Source: Singulisphaera sp. GP187
GTDB lineage: Bacteria > Planctomycetota > Planctomycetia > Isosphaerales > Isosphaeraceae
Length of the DNA stretch: 64,000 bases
Direction: 5' to 3'
Assembly (NCBI RefSeq): GCF_900129635.1
Contig: NZ_FSRB01000002.1
Span: 1,206,727-1,270,726, forward strand
Each line of letters starts with the position of its first letter. Position 1 is the stretch's first letter. The position numbers and the translations under genes were made by a program. The notes below the pieces were generated by a model. It ran no database searches and was not told the DNA's origin. It worked only from the letters and a program-made list of their open reading frames with translations. Below, piece after piece: positions 43,221 through 52,891 of the stretch.

Positions 43221-44249
43221 TTACAGGAACCGTTTGGCGGCGGCGAAGACCCGGTCGGGGGTCAGGTCGCGCATGCAGCGGTGATGGCCGAGGGGGCACG
43301 TCGGTCGCTGGCAAGGACCGCAAGGGACGGGGTGGAAGAGATGGGCCGCGTGCGGATGATAGGTGCGCGTCCAGGCGATGTGCGTCGGTCCGAACAGGGT
43401 CAGGACCGGGACGTTGAACGCGGCGGCGAAGTGGCGAGGGCCCGAGTCGGTCGTGATCAAGAGGGTTGAGCGCTTGACGCAGGCCTTGCTCAGGCCGATG
43501 CTCAACGTCTCGTCGGCCAGGCTCAGCACATCGGGGTGGTCGGCCTTGGCCGCGATCTCGCGGGCGGCCTCCCGTTCACTGGGCCCGCAAACGGCGAGAA
43601 CCTTCGCACCCGACTCGAGAGCGAGCCGGCGCGCCAGGATCCCGAAGTATTCGGTGGGCCAACTTTTCGCCGGACCGTAGGCCCCGCCCGTATTGAGGGT
43701 GACGACAGGCGCGCCGCGGCTCAATCCCAGCCGCGACCAGGCGAGGTCGGCGGCCGCCTCGTCGGCTTCGGTCGTGAACAGCTCGGTCCGCAGCGAATCG
43801 ACCCGACAGTCCAGGCGACGGACGATGTCCAGGTACGACTCGACGATCGGGACCGGCAGCCGTTTGCCCTTCGCATCGACGGGGGTTGAGAGCCGATCGG
43901 TCAGGAGGAATGCCCGACCTCCTCGGCCATAGCCGATCCGCCGTTGAGCGCCCGAGAGCCAGGCGACCAGCGCGGAGCGAAACGAGCCGGGGAGCAGAAC
44001 GGCCAGGTCGAGCCTCAAGGCGCGGAGCTGGCGAACGACGGCGCGGGTTCGGACGTTGGGGTCGCTCGACCTCGGATCGAAGTGAATGAGCTCGTCGAAC
44101 CAGGGGGAACCGCCGAGCGTTGGCGCGACGTGGGGCTTGATCAGGCCCACCAGGTGAGCGTCGGCGAAGCTCCGTCTCAAGGCACGGATGGCGGGCGTGG
44201 CCATGACCGTGTCGCCGATCAGGTTCGGGCAGAAGACGGCGATCTTCAT
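43221..44249 (-). CDS. Glycosyltransferase family 9, ADP-heptose:LPS heptosyltransferase-like
   Basis: A 342-residue GT-B enzyme. It starts MKIAVFCPNLIGDTVMATPAIRALR split over the usual GT9 opening (IGDxxxxTPAIRALR), and later has LNTGGAYGPAKSWP, the donor phosphate loop, and LLITTDSGPRHFAAAF with VLTLFGPTHI, which bind ADP-heptose in WaaC/WaaF. It would add heptose to the inner core on the cytoplasmic face. A Cys-rich CGPCQRPTCPLGHHRC patch near the C-terminus is seen in WaaF-type members. The ATG overlaps the previous stop as ATGA. Confidence 0.9.
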   Translation of the reverse strand: MKIAVFCPNLIGDTVMATPAIRALRRSFADAHLVGLIKPHVAPTLGGSPWFDELIHFDPRSSDPNVRTRAVVRQLRALRLDLAVLLPGSFRSALVAWLSGAQRRIGYGRGGRAFLLTDRLSTPVDAKGKRLPVPIVESYLDIVRRLDCRVDSLRTELFTTEADEAAADLAWSRLGLSRGAPVVTLNTGGAYGPAKSWPTEYFGILARRLALESGAKVLAVCGPSEREAAREIAAKADHPDVLSLADETLSIGLSKACVKRSTLLITTDSGPRHFAAAFNVPVLTLFGPTHIAWTRTYHPHAAHLFHPVPCGPCQRPTCPLGHHRCMRDLTPDRVFAAAKRFL

Positions 44250-45214
44250 GGGTGGCCATTCACGCTCGGGGCCGCCACCGGCGCCGCGAGTCGCGTGGCG
44301 ACGGCGGCGTGGAGCAAGGGGATCATCAACTCGTGGTGCCCGGTCAGGGCGATCCCTTGGGCGCCCGGACGCTGCAAGACGTTGAGCAGGCCGCGATATT
44401 GCTGGTTGAAGTCGAGGTTCGCGGTCGTCAGGCCATCGAGCGAGCGGCCGAGATTCCGCACGATCGAGACCGCCTTCAAAAAGACCTCGGGCAAGACGAC
44501 CGCACTGCCGAGGTTGAGCCAGACGCCGCCGGCAAGTTGGGCGACCAGGTTCGTGAGGAGCCGGAAGTCGTCGAGGGTGGCTTTGCCCAGGGCGGCGCCG
44601 TCGAGCTGAGGGGTCATGTGAACGATATCGGTCCCGATCGCCACGTGGACCGTAAGCGGGATCCCCTTGCGCCGCGCCGCGACGAGCAGGCTCGCGTTCA
44701 AGCCCGGACCGCCCCGTTCGAGGATCACGTCCGCGAGCGCGGCGCCGAGGCCGCACCCTTGCGCGGCTGCGCGATCGCAGGCCCAGGCATAGAGGTCGGA
44801 CGTCTCGCGGGCGAAGCCGAAGGTCCCCGCCATCAGCCGGGGACCGACGTCTTCGCTCGTCTTGCCCGCGATCGCTAGCTCGAGGTCATGAATCGCGGCC
44901 GAGCCGTTCAGGGCCAGGCCGGCGAGCACTCCCCGCTCGACCCAGTCGATCAAATAAGGGGCGCACCCCGTCTTGACGACATGCCCCCCGAGGGCCGCCA
45001 CCACGGGGCGCCCTGCCTCGTGGGCGGTGACGATCGCGTCGCGCAGTGCCTTCAGCCCCTTCGCGGCCAGTTGATTCGGCAGGCCGTCGAGCCAATCAGC
45101 GATCGTCGCTCCGGGCGCGACCGGTCGTCCCAGGTCGCTGAGCTGGACCTTGCTCGGCCGCTCCGACAACGCTTCAAAGCGCAGCTCGTTCAGGTCGACG
45201 GAGTCGAGATCCAT
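44246..45214 (-). CDS. Conserved protein of unknown function, in LPS cluster
   Basis: A 322-residue soluble protein without signal peptide. It is rich in Ala/Gly motifs typical of a Rossmann-like or deoxyhypusine-synthase-like fold: AALGGHVVKTGCAPYLIDW, LNGSAAIHDLE, AGTFGFARE and AIGTDIVHM, with GIALTGHHELM near the end. I believe homologues occur beside heptosyltransferase genes in other bacteria, but have no name for them. AAAGGA precedes ATG 45214, and its stop overlaps the GT9 start by four bases, which ties it tightly to heptose addition. An NAD- or sugar-nucleotide-dependent step is a guess. Confidence 0.75.
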   Translation of the reverse strand: MDLDSVDLNELRFEALSERPSKVQLSDLGRPVAPGATIADWLDGLPNQLAAKGLKALRDAIVTAHEAGRPVVAALGGHVVKTGCAPYLIDWVERGVLAGLALNGSAAIHDLELAIAGKTSEDVGPRLMAGTFGFARETSDLYAWACDRAAAQGCGLGAALADVILERGGPGLNASLLVAARRKGIPLTVHVAIGTDIVHMTPQLDGAALGKATLDDFRLLTNLVAQLAGGVWLNLGSAVVLPEVFLKAVSIVRNLGRSLDGLTTANLDFNQQYRGLLNVLQRPGAQGIALTGHHELMIPLLHAAVATRLAAPVAAPSVNGHP

Positions 45215-45262
45215 AAAGGGAATCCTTTCCCGGAAGGAGATTCGGCAAGACGGATCGGCCCA

Positions 45263-46333
45263 TCAGGTCGGCCTAACGAACGGCTCCAGCGCTTCATCAA
45301 GCACGGTTTGTCCCGACATGATCTCCAAACCGATCCGGAGGGCGCGGAGCGGCACGGCTCCCAGGTTCGAGGCGCGAAGCTTCACCAAATCCTTCTGCGT
45401 GGTCAAGACCAGATCGGCCTTCAGGCCACGGACCCAGGTGGTCAGGTCGGCCACGTCGGCGGCGGTATAGGAATGGTGGTCGGGCCAGGCGCGGAAGCCG
45501 ACCAAAGGGCCGGTGAGCGGCTCGATCGTTTTCCGGAAGCCGTCCGGGTTGCCGATCCCGCAGAACGCCGCAACCGAACGGCCCGCCAACGATTCGATCG
45601 ATGTCGCTGGCCCTTCGGCGTCCAGGAGGTCGAGCGGGGCATGTCGGGCTTCGACCCAGCGCAGCGGACCGGCCCGTCGTTCGGCTTCCGCACGAATCGC
45701 TTTGCGAGTCGACTCGGGGACGAGGTCGGCGCGTGAGAGCACCACAACCCCCGCGCGCCTCAGCGAGCGCACCGGTTCGCGGAGCAAGCCTCGGGGAAAG
45801 ATCCAGCCGAGACCAAACGGCTCGAGGGCGTCGAGGAGCACGATGTCGAGGTCACGCTTGAGTCGGCGATGCTGGAATCCGTCGTCGAGGACGAGCACTT
45901 CGGACTCGATCTCCTCGACGGCCACCTCGGCGAGCCGAACCCGGTCCGCGCCTTGGAGGTGGGGGACGTCGGGCAGGTTCTCCTCGAGCACTCGCCCCTC
46001 GTCGTTGACCCCGTCGTCTTGACCGTACCCTCGGCTGAGGATGGCGACCCGGATCCCTCGGGCGCGATACCAGCGCGCCACCCACTCGACCATGGGGGTC
46101 TTGCCGGTGCCGCCAAGCGTCAGGTTGCCGACGGCGATCACGGGGATGGCCACGCCTTGGACGGCGGAACCTCCCCGATCGTACCGCGCATTGCGAACGG
46201 CGACGGCCAGGCCATAGCCCGCCGCCGCCATTCGTAAACCAACACGGGCGAGACGGGCTCCCGGGCTGCGTGACTCGCCACGCACCAATCGGAGGAACCC
46301 CGCCTCGCTGAACCAGCCCGTTGAGTGGCTCAC
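45263..46333 (-). CDS. lpxK: Tetraacyldisaccharide 4'-kinase (LpxK)
   Basis: A 356-residue membrane-associated kinase that phosphorylates the 4' position of the lipid A disaccharide. The P-loop is [13 protein letters not shown] (68-80), ILSRGYG and [20 protein letters not shown] follow in the usual order, and VVLSRADL completes the core. Length fits the family. The GTG start overlaps the stop of the isocitrate dehydrogenase gene (GTGA). Presence of lpxK means this organism makes a phosphorylated lipid A; the other lpx genes are outside the window. Confidence 0.95.
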   Translation of the reverse strand: MSHSTGWFSEAGFLRLVRGESRSPGARLARVGLRMAAAGYGLAVAVRNARYDRGGSAVQGVAIPVIAVGNLTLGGTGKTPMVEWVARWYRARGIRVAILSRGYGQDDGVNDEGRVLEENLPDVPHLQGADRVRLAEVAVEEIESEVLVLDDGFQHRRLKRDLDIVLLDALEPFGLGWIFPRGLLREPVRSLRRAGVVVLSRADLVPESTRKAIRAEAERRAGPLRWVEARHAPLDLLDAEGPATSIESLAGRSVAAFCGIGNPDGFRKTIEPLTGPLVGFRAWPDHHSYTAADVADLTTWVRGLKADLVLTTQKDLVKLRASNLGAVPLRALRIGLEIMSGQTVLDEALEPFVRPT

Positions 46334-47418
46334 GCTCCCATGGCGCGAATGATTGCCTTGGCCATCTCAAGGGTGCCCACGGCGGACGGATCGTCACGGT
46401 GCGGCTTCATGTCGTAGGTGACGTCCTTGCCTTCCTTGATCACCTTGGCGACACCGGCGTCGAGTCGCTTGGCGGCCTCGGTCTCGCCGAGGTGCTCGAG
46501 CATCAAGACCCCCGAGAGGATGAGGGCCGTCGGATTCATCTTCCACTGGCCCTTGTACTTGGGCGCGGAGCCGTGGGTGGCTTCGAAGACCGCTCCCGAT
46601 TCGCCGATATTGGCGCCCGGGGCAACGCCGAGGCCACCGACCAGGCCGGCGCCGAGGTCCGAGATGATGTCGCCGTAGAGGTTGGGCAAGACGAGCACGT
46701 CATAGAGCTCGGGCTTCTGCACGAGCTGCATGCACATGTTGTCGACGATCCGATCCTCGAACTCGATGTCGGTGTATTCCTTGGCCACCTCGCGGCTGAC
46801 CTCGAGGAACAGTCCGTCCGAGTACTTGAGGATGTTCGCCTTGTGAACGGCGGTCACCTTCTTCCGCCCGTGCTTGCGGGCATATTCGAAGGCGTACTTG
46901 ACGATCCGTTTGGAGCCGGAGATCGAGATCGGCTTGATCGAGATCCCCGAGTCGGGGCGGATCGTCTTGTTGTTCAGCCGCTTGATGTCGGCGATCAGCT
47001 CGGCCGTCTCGGGCTTGCCCTGCTCGAATTCGCAGCCGAGGTAGAGGTCCTCGGTATTCTCGCGGACGATGACGATATCGACCTTCGAGTTCGAGAAGAA
47101 GGTGCGGACCCCTTCATACTGCTTGCAAGGGCGAACGCAGGCGTAGAGGTCGAGAGCCTGGCGGAGATAGACGTTGACGCTGCGGAAACCGGTGCCGACC
47201 GGTGTGGTGATGGGGGCCTTGAGGGCGACCTTGGTGCGGCGGCACGACTCGATGACGCTGTCGGGGACCGGGGTCCCGACTTTCGCCATGATGTCGACGC
47301 CCGCTTCCTGGACGTCCCAGTTGATCTTGACGCCCGTCGCCTCGATGCACAGCCGCGCGGCTTCCGCCAGCTCCGGCCCGACGCCATCGCCGGGAATAAG
47401 GGTCACTTCATAAGCCAT
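46330..47418 (-). CDS. NAD-dependent isocitrate dehydrogenase
   Basis: A 362-residue enzyme of the isocitrate/isopropylmalate dehydrogenase family. [12 protein letters not shown] opens the fold, [20 protein letters not shown] supplies the substrate arginines including the Ser of the isocitrate loop, [13 protein letters not shown] is typical of the NAD-type isocitrate enzymes, and [17 protein letters not shown] holds metal aspartates. [10 protein letters not shown] binds NAD. Isopropylmalate dehydrogenase is unlikely because its ExxxxD-type loop is absent. GGGAGACGG precedes ATG 47418. Its stop overlaps the lpxK start, an odd pairing of central metabolism with the lipid A pathway. Confidence 0.88.
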   Translation of the reverse strand: MAYEVTLIPGDGVGPELAEAARLCIEATGVKINWDVQEAGVDIMAKVGTPVPDSVIESCRRTKVALKAPITTPVGTGFRSVNVYLRQALDLYACVRPCKQYEGVRTFFSNSKVDIVIVRENTEDLYLGCEFEQGKPETAELIADIKRLNNKTIRPDSGISIKPISISGSKRIVKYAFEYARKHGRKKVTAVHKANILKYSDGLFLEVSREVAKEYTDIEFEDRIVDNMCMQLVQKPELYDVLVLPNLYGDIISDLGAGLVGGLGVAPGANIGESGAVFEATHGSAPKYKGQWKMNPTALILSGVLMLEHLGETEAAKRLDAGVAKVIKEGKDVTYDMKPHRDDPSAVGTLEMAKAIIRAMGA

Positions 47419-47617
47419 CGCAGGTCCGTCTCCCGCCGTGCGGTCCAGAGTTTGGTGTCGCAATATCGCGTCCACCCTTGATTTGGGCGTTGCGAACACC
47501 GTTCCAATTGGGATATTCTAGTTGGGTCCGAAGCGACCAACGTAACCACACCCCGATGCGCCGTCAAGCAGCCAAACCGGTTGGTCGTCCCAGGCCGCAA
47601 CGTCGGAGCCTTCATCG

Positions 47618-47950
47618 ATGATCTGCCCCCCCCACCCTCCCGCGAAGTTGGTCCAGGGCTGGATGGCCCGGCATCAAGATCCGACGAGCTTCGTGCTCCA
47701 CATGATCGGGATTCCGCCGACGATCCTGGGGATCCTCATGATCCCGATTTACACCTACCTCTTCTCCCTGCCCGTCTTCCTCTTTTCCCTGGTGCTCTTC
47801 GTCGGCGGTTACATGATCCAGTTCCTCGGTCACGCGCTCGAGGGGACCGACCCCGGCGAGGTGATCCTCTTGAAGCGGAAACTGGGTTGGTCGTACGTGG
47901 ATGTCGCTCCGCCCCGCAAATCGCGGCCGGGGACGGCCCGATCGGTTTGA
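47618..47950 (+). CDS. Mpo1/DUF962-like membrane protein
   Basis: A 110-residue protein with two or three hydrophobic segments. The pattern RHQDPTSFVLHMIGIPP near the start and QFLGHALEGTDPGE after the last segment gives the conserved histidines of the DUF962/Mpo1 family, whose yeast member is an Fe(II)-dependent 2-hydroxy-fatty-acid dioxygenase. The bacterial function is unproven. The first ATG (47618) is used; no strong ribosome-binding site is visible, and an ATG at 47663 would remove the conserved region start. It is divergent from the isocitrate dehydrogenase gene. Confidence 0.85.
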   Translation: MICPPHPPAKLVQGWMARHQDPTSFVLHMIGIPPTILGILMIPIYTYLFSLPVFLFSLVLFVGGYMIQFLGHALEGTDPGEVILLKRKLGWSYVDVAPPRKSRPGTARSV

Positions 47951-48452
47951 CGGTTCCGCCGCGTTGAGTTGGGCGATAGTTTGAATTTCAACGTTCAGGC
48001 AGGAACTCACGTGTGTTGGGCGTCCCGTTCCAGTGGGGACGGTTAAGGCTTGCCGATTGGTGCAGCCTTTGTTTTGGAGGTTGGCCTAGGACGGGCCAGT
48101 CAAAATCCGTAGAATCCGCCCCATCGCTTCAAGTTGCACTTCTGCTACAACCGATCATTAGGAACAGGTCGATCGGACGAACTCCCGCAATGGGCCAAGG
48201 GGCTGGTGCGGAGACAGTTCGCTCAGGGAAACGGCTCGACCCTCAGCGGATGCAGTCATTTCCCTGAAGATGGATCGACGGTTTGGCCATTACGAGGTGT
48301 CGGGGACCAAGGTGGTTCGGACGTATGGACGCGACCGGCTGCCGACCGCGGTGTGAGGGATCAGCGATCGAAGGTCTCCGTTGCTGGAGCCTTCACCTTC
48401 ACGACCCGGGACCACTCGTCACATGGCGATCTTAGTCAAGGACGGCCTGGCC
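47951..48452. other. Intergenic stretch, no gene seen
   Basis: About 500 bases before the TolC-family gene. Short ORFs overlap here in two frames without recognisable motifs. The promoter for the TolC-family gene must lie here; I cannot mark it. Confidence 0.5.
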
Positions 48453-50780
48453 ATGCGATTGACGCGAATCAAGAAACGGCTCGCTCAGACAGCAATGGTG
48501 GCGGCAGCCTGGGCCGCCTCCTCAGGCTGTCAGCGGCTGCCCTACATTGACCAATCGAAGGCCGTTCCCCATGAAAAACTGGGGACGATCGGGGATGAGG
48601 ATAAAAAAGTCACCCAGGCCCAGTTCCTCAGCAGTTCGATGGCGCTGCCGATGCCCAAGGTGCAGAAGCCGCGCACCACGAACGACCCTGAGGCCCAGGA
48701 GATCTGGGAGCTCACCCTGCCTGACGCCATCCGGGTGGGCCTGGACAACTCCGAAGTTGTCCGCGTCATCTCACTCGGTGCTCAAGGCATCCCGGTCGGT
48801 GGCTTCGAACCCACGCCGTTGAACAACGGGGCCGGTTCCGGCATCGCCAGCGCCCTTGGCGCTAGTCCACTCCAGACGGTCTACGACCCCGCGATCCAGG
48901 AAACGCAAATCGCGCAGGCGCTCTCGTCCTTCGACACCAACTTCACGACCAGTTTGCTCTGGGGGCACAGTCTCGCCCCGTTCAATAACGCGATCTCGGC
49001 CGGTACGATCGTCGGTGCTTCGCGGTTCCCGATCATCTTCGATCAGGACACCGCGCAGTTTCAGACGGGCGTTCAAAAGCGGACGGCCACCGGTGCCCAG
49101 ATCGGCGTGACGCATAACATCAGCTACCTGTATTCGAATAGCCCGACCAATGCGACCCCGTCCGCCTATACGACCAACCTCCAGCTCAGCTTGACCCAGC
49201 CTTTGTTGGGAAGTGCGCCGCTGGCGGGGGGCCAGGCGGGTCCCGCGGTCGGTCTCGAGGCCAACCGGGCACCCATCGTGATCGCCCGGCTCAACGCCGA
49301 TGCCGCCGTCTGGCGGTTCAAGGCCGAGATCATGGCCCACGTCCGCTCGATCGAACAGCAGTATTGGAGCCTGGCCCAACAGCACGTCCAGCTCTGGAGT
49401 AGCGAGAAGGCGGTCGAGCTGGCCGAGGAAATCAAGAAGCGTGAAGAGTCTGAGCTCGAAGTCGGCCGCGGCACCGTCGCCGACGTCGCCGAGGCCACTC
49501 AGCGGCTCGAGCAGTTCCGGCTCGATTTGGTGACCAAGACCTCCGACGTCATCACGACTGAGCGGCAGCTTCGCAACATCCTTGGCCTTCCCCCGGCCGA
49601 CAGCCGGCGGATCGTTCCGGTCACCGCTCCGAGCGAGGCACGGCTTCAGCCCGACTGGGATTCCAGCGTGGCCCAGATGCTCTCGTTCCAGCCCGACATC
49701 GTGAGCCAGCAACTCGTCGTCCGGGTGGCTGAACTCCAGCTCCTGATCGCTCGGAACCAACTCTTGCCGGTCTTGAACTTCAACGCCCTCTACCAGTTCA
49801 ACGGGCTAGGAGCCGACCTGGATTCGGCCGAGTCGGTCATGACCGGGCGAACCATCCGGGCGATCGATCCCTTGGTCTCCCAGCAGCAGCGTGCGGCCGG
49901 TCTCAACGCGTCGCCGGGCAACTACAACAACTTCCAGTCGTGGCAGCTCGGGTTCACGTTCCAGATGCCCTTGGGCATGCGTGCTCCCCTGGCGAACACC
50001 CGCCAGTCGCAGTACGTTCTGCTCAAGCAGCGGGCCTACCTGCAGCAGATCGTCCACCAGACGACCCACTCGCTCGGTCGGTTCTTCCTCGAGGTCGACG
50101 CCAACTACAAGCAGTTCAAGACCGCCTCTCGGCTGCGAGCCGCGGCGGCTCAGCGACTTGAAGCCCAGCGTGCCTTCTACGAGGAAGGCCGGATCACCAT
50201 CGACCGCTACCTGGACGCCGTCAGCCAGTACGCCAGTGCCGTGGCCCAGGAGGCGCAGTTCAAGACGACCTACAACATCTCGATCGTGGCTCTCGAAGAA
50301 GCCAAGGGGACGCTGCTCGCCTACGACAACATTGCCGTGGCGGAAGGCCCGCATCCCCAGAAGGCCAGCATTCAGGCTCGCGACCAGCAGGCGGCCCATC
50401 GTCAACTGCCGGTGGGTGGTACCGGCAACTACGCACCGCGACCGATCACCGGACCTCCGGTTGCCGACCCGGTCGTACCAATGGCACCCCTGGGCTCGGA
50501 ACCTGACGGACCGCGACCTCTGCTTCCGGCCCCGGTCGGCCCCCTCGGCCCGCCCCCGACGCCGGTGAATCCGACCATACCGGCGGGTGAGCCGCCGATC
50601 CTTTCGCGGACGACGAATCCCGCGCCCGCTCAGCCCTCACGGCCGGCCCCGGCTCCCGTTGAACCCAACGTGATTCCTGCCTCGGCCACGATGGCGACGC
50701 CCGCCTCGGCCGCCGAAGCTGATAGCGACTTGCCCCCGCTTCCCGTGCCGATCGATCTGCCGCCGCTCCCTCCTCAGTAA
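48453..50780 (+). CDS. TolC-family outer-membrane lipoprotein with long proline-rich tail
   Basis: A 775-residue outer-membrane efflux protein. A signal peptide ends in AASSGC, a lipobox, so the mature Cys is probably lipidated. The body has the TolC layout of two repeated halves: long helices around RSIEQQYWSLAQQHVQL and EVGRGTVADVAEATQRLEQ, then LRAAAAQRLEAQRAFYEEGR and TIDRYLDAVSQYA. A further ~140 residues rich in Pro and Ala follow and end in DLPPLPPQ, unusual for the family. ATG 48453 has AAGGA upstream; in-frame ATGs at 48381 and 48423 precede it. No pump partner is adjacent. Confidence 0.9.
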   Translation: MRLTRIKKRLAQTAMVAAAWAASSGCQRLPYIDQSKAVPHEKLGTIGDEDKKVTQAQFLSSSMALPMPKVQKPRTTNDPEAQEIWELTLPDAIRVGLDNSEVVRVISLGAQGIPVGGFEPTPLNNGAGSGIASALGASPLQTVYDPAIQETQIAQALSSFDTNFTTSLLWGHSLAPFNNAISAGTIVGASRFPIIFDQDTAQFQTGVQKRTATGAQIGVTHNISYLYSNSPTNATPSAYTTNLQLSLTQPLLGSAPLAGGQAGPAVGLEANRAPIVIARLNADAAVWRFKAEIMAHVRSIEQQYWSLAQQHVQLWSSEKAVELAEEIKKREESELEVGRGTVADVAEATQRLEQFRLDLVTKTSDVITTERQLRNILGLPPADSRRIVPVTAPSEARLQPDWDSSVAQMLSFQPDIVSQQLVVRVAELQLLIARNQLLPVLNFNALYQFNGLGADLDSAESVMTGRTIRAIDPLVSQQQRAAGLNASPGNYNNFQSWQLGFTFQMPLGMRAPLANTRQSQYVLLKQRAYLQQIVHQTTHSLGRFFLEVDANYKQFKTASRLRAAAAQRLEAQRAFYEEGRITIDRYLDAVSQYASAVAQEAQFKTTYNISIVALEEAKGTLLAYDNIAVAEGPHPQKASIQARDQQAAHRQLPVGGTGNYAPRPITGPPVADPVVPMAPLGSEPDGPRPLLPAPVGPLGPPPTPVNPTIPAGEPPILSRTTNPAPAQPSRPAPAPVEPNVIPASATMATPASAAEADSDLPPLPVPIDLPPLPPQ

Positions 50781-50821
50781 GTCAGACGGTGCGCGGAGTC
50801 CGAGGCACAACGACACTAATG

Positions 50822-50859
50822 CCGGGCCGGACCTTCTTGGAAAAGAAGGTCCGGCCCGG
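50822..50859 (+). terminator. Strong hairpin terminator after the TolC-family gene
   Basis: A perfect 17-base stem, CCGGGCCGGACCTTCTT against its complement, with a four-base loop, 40 bases past the stop. It is followed by TTCGTTT rather than a pure T-run, so termination is likely but not textbook. Confidence 0.75.
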
Positions 50860-51110
50860 GTTCGTTTGACGCAAAGCTAAGGCAATCGAAAGGCGCAAAG
50901 ACGTGCCGACGTCGGCCGAAGACGGAGCGCGCTCCGCCCTCCCTCCGGAGGGCCGGCCCCGATCGAAAGTCCACGCCGATTGTCGGAACCTTGTTGACCA
51001 TGCCCTACCAACTCGATCAGAATGAGTCGCAATCCAGCTCGACCGTGCCCGGCGTGCGGACTCGGGACTGAGCGGCCTGGTCTGATCCCTCGTTCTGGAA
51101 GGTCGATACG

Positions 51111-52321
51111 ATGGAAGGCTCCCAAGGCTCTTGCGGCGGCAATCGGCGACGTTTCCTGAAGACGGCCGCGGCGGCCGGCCCGGTCCTGGCGGCGGCTGGC
51201 CCCTTGCTGGCGGCCGATCCCAAAGCGCTTCCCATGATCACTCTGGGGAAGACGGGTCAAAAGGTCTCCCGGCTCGGGATGGGATCGAGCTGGTCGGTCG
51301 ACCCCAGCTTCGTCCAGGCCCTCCTCGCCTCCGGCGTCACCTATATCGATACGGCCGAAGGTTATGAAAACGGCAAGTCGGAGAAAACCATCGGCGAGGT
51401 CCTGGCGCGGACGGGCAAACGCAAGGATGTGTTTCTCGTCACCAAGACCCATGCCCCTCGCAAGATCAGCGGCGACTTCAAGGCGTCCGCCTTCTTCGAG
51501 AAGAAGGCTAAGGAAAGCCTCGAACGGCTCCAGACCGACTACATCGATAGCTACTTCATGCACGGGCTCACCGGCTCGCAGATTCCGATGCTCAGCGACC
51601 CGGCCGTGAAGGCGGCGTTCGAGCAACTGAAGGCGAAGGGGACGATTCGGTACGCGGGACTGAGCTGCCACGACGCTCAGTTGGTTGAGATCGTCGAGGC
51701 CGCCGCCGCATGCGGTTGGATCGACCATATCATGATCCAGTACAACTACCGGACCATGGACGTCGATGCTCTGAAGCGCGCCGTGGACAAGGCCTCCAAG
51801 GCCAACATCGGCCTGGTCGCGATGAAGACCCAGGGGGGGCGAATGAGTTCAAGGGGGCCGGCGAGTCGCCGCACCTCAAGGAATTCATCGCCAAGGGGTT
51901 CAAGCAGGAGCAGGCCGCGATCAAGACCGTCTTCGCCGACGAACGGTTCCACGCCGTCGTGAGCGAGATGACCAACCGCGACATGCTCCGTGAGAACATC
52001 GCCGCGACCCGCGACCCGATCACGGCGAAGGAGGCCCGGCTGCTCGAGGAGCATCGCCAGCGGACGTCGAATCTCTACTGCCACGGCTGCGGCCACTTGT
52101 GCGAAACGGCCGCTCACGGCGTTCCCGTGGCCACCGTGCTCCGCTACCTGCGGTACTACGAGGCGTACGGCAAGCGGCAAGAAGCCCGGGCACTCTACCA
52201 GGCGCTTCCCGCCCAAGCTCGCGACCTGGCCTCGGCCAATCTCGCGGCCGCCGAGGCGGCCTGCCCCTACGGCCTGCCCGTCGCCCAGCTCGTTCAGATT
52301 GCCGATCGTCGAATGAGCTGA
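51111..52321 (+). CDS. Tat-exported aldo/keto reductase with C-terminal cysteine cluster, frameshifted
   Basis: About 403 residues in two frames. NRRRFLKTAAAAG is a twin-arginine signal. The aldo/keto reductase barrel follows: LGKTGQKVSRLGMG, YIDTAEGYENGKSE (Asp and Tyr of the catalytic tetrad) and VFLVTKTH (Lys). Frame 1 derails at the seven-G run 51833-51839; with one more G the sequence reads TQGGANEFKG and continues to 52321. The C-terminus has CHGCGHLC and ACPYG, a probable 4Fe-4S site as in ferredoxin-type family members. GGAAGG precedes ATG 51111. It is either a pseudogene or a sequence error. Confidence 0.85.
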
Positions 52322-52365
52322 GCGGGGAACCGACGAATGACTGGCGGCTGACGAACGCTCGTTCG

Positions 52366-52566
52366 TCAGTCGTCAGCCTCATCCTCGGATGGATTCGGAG
52401 CGGGAGTCGGCGTCGTCACGTCGTCAGGAACGGCGTAGGTCCCGTCGATCCAGCGTCCGAGATCGACCAACCGACAGCGATCCGAGCAGAACGGAAAGCT
52501 CGGTAACTTGTCGATCGACTCGATCTCGAACTTCTTCGCGCAGGTTGGGCAACGGCCCCGGATCAT
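52366..52566 (-). CDS. yacG: DNA gyrase inhibitor YacG-like zinc-binding protein
   Basis: A 66-residue zinc-binding protein. CPTC and CSDRC form the four-Cys zinc site of YacG, followed by [13 protein letters not shown], a typical family segment. In E. coli YacG binds GyrB and blocks DNA binding. The tail is acidic. ATG 52566 is used; a TTG at 52572 overlaps the upstream stop and would make the start coupled. It is last in the chaperone cluster after the FmdB-like gene. Confidence 0.9.
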   Translation of the reverse strand: MIRGRCPTCAKKFEIESIDKLPSFPFCSDRCRLVDLGRWIDGTYAVPDDVTTPTPAPNPSEDEADD

Positions 52567-52568
52567 TT

Positions 52569-52865
52569 TCAAGACGTCCCAGTGCTAGTTGGCTTCGGCG
52601 CGTCGGACTTGGCCGGGGTCGAAGAGCTCGATGACGACGACTCCGACGGCTTATCAGCCGCCGCGTGTTTCTTGTACGAATCACTGCGGTAGTCGGTCTG
52701 GTAGAATCCCGATCCTTTGAAAATGATCGCGGCTCCTCCGCCGATCTTGCGGCGGAGCTTGACTTCCTGGCATTGCGGGCAGACGGTCTGCGGGTCGGCC
52801 TTGATCGATTCGAAGGACTCGAATTCGTGGTTGCACGCGTCGCAGATGTAGTCGTAGGTCGGCAT
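52569..52865 (-). CDS. FmdB-family zinc ribbon protein
   Basis: A 98-residue protein with an N-terminal zinc ribbon: [16 protein letters not shown] opens the FmdB/regulatory protein family, and CPQC completes the four-Cys site. [11 protein letters not shown] is also characteristic. The remainder is a Ser/Lys/Pro-rich disordered tail. Its role is uncertain; the name comes from a formamidase-operon regulator. GAGG precedes ATG 52865. It lies 26 bases after grpE and directly before yacG, so all are likely co-transcribed. Confidence 0.92.
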   Translation of the reverse strand: MPTYDYICDACNHEFESFESIKADPQTVCPQCQEVKLRRKIGGGAAIIFKGSGFYQTDYRSDSYKKHAAADKPSESSSSSSSTPAKSDAPKPTSTGTS

Positions 52866-52891
52866 CGGAGATAGACCTCGGTTCGGATTCG

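Noticed and set aside
46321-47481. Plus-strand ORF (386 residues) opposite isocitrate dehydrogenase
   Set aside because: Antisense to a full-length conserved enzyme.
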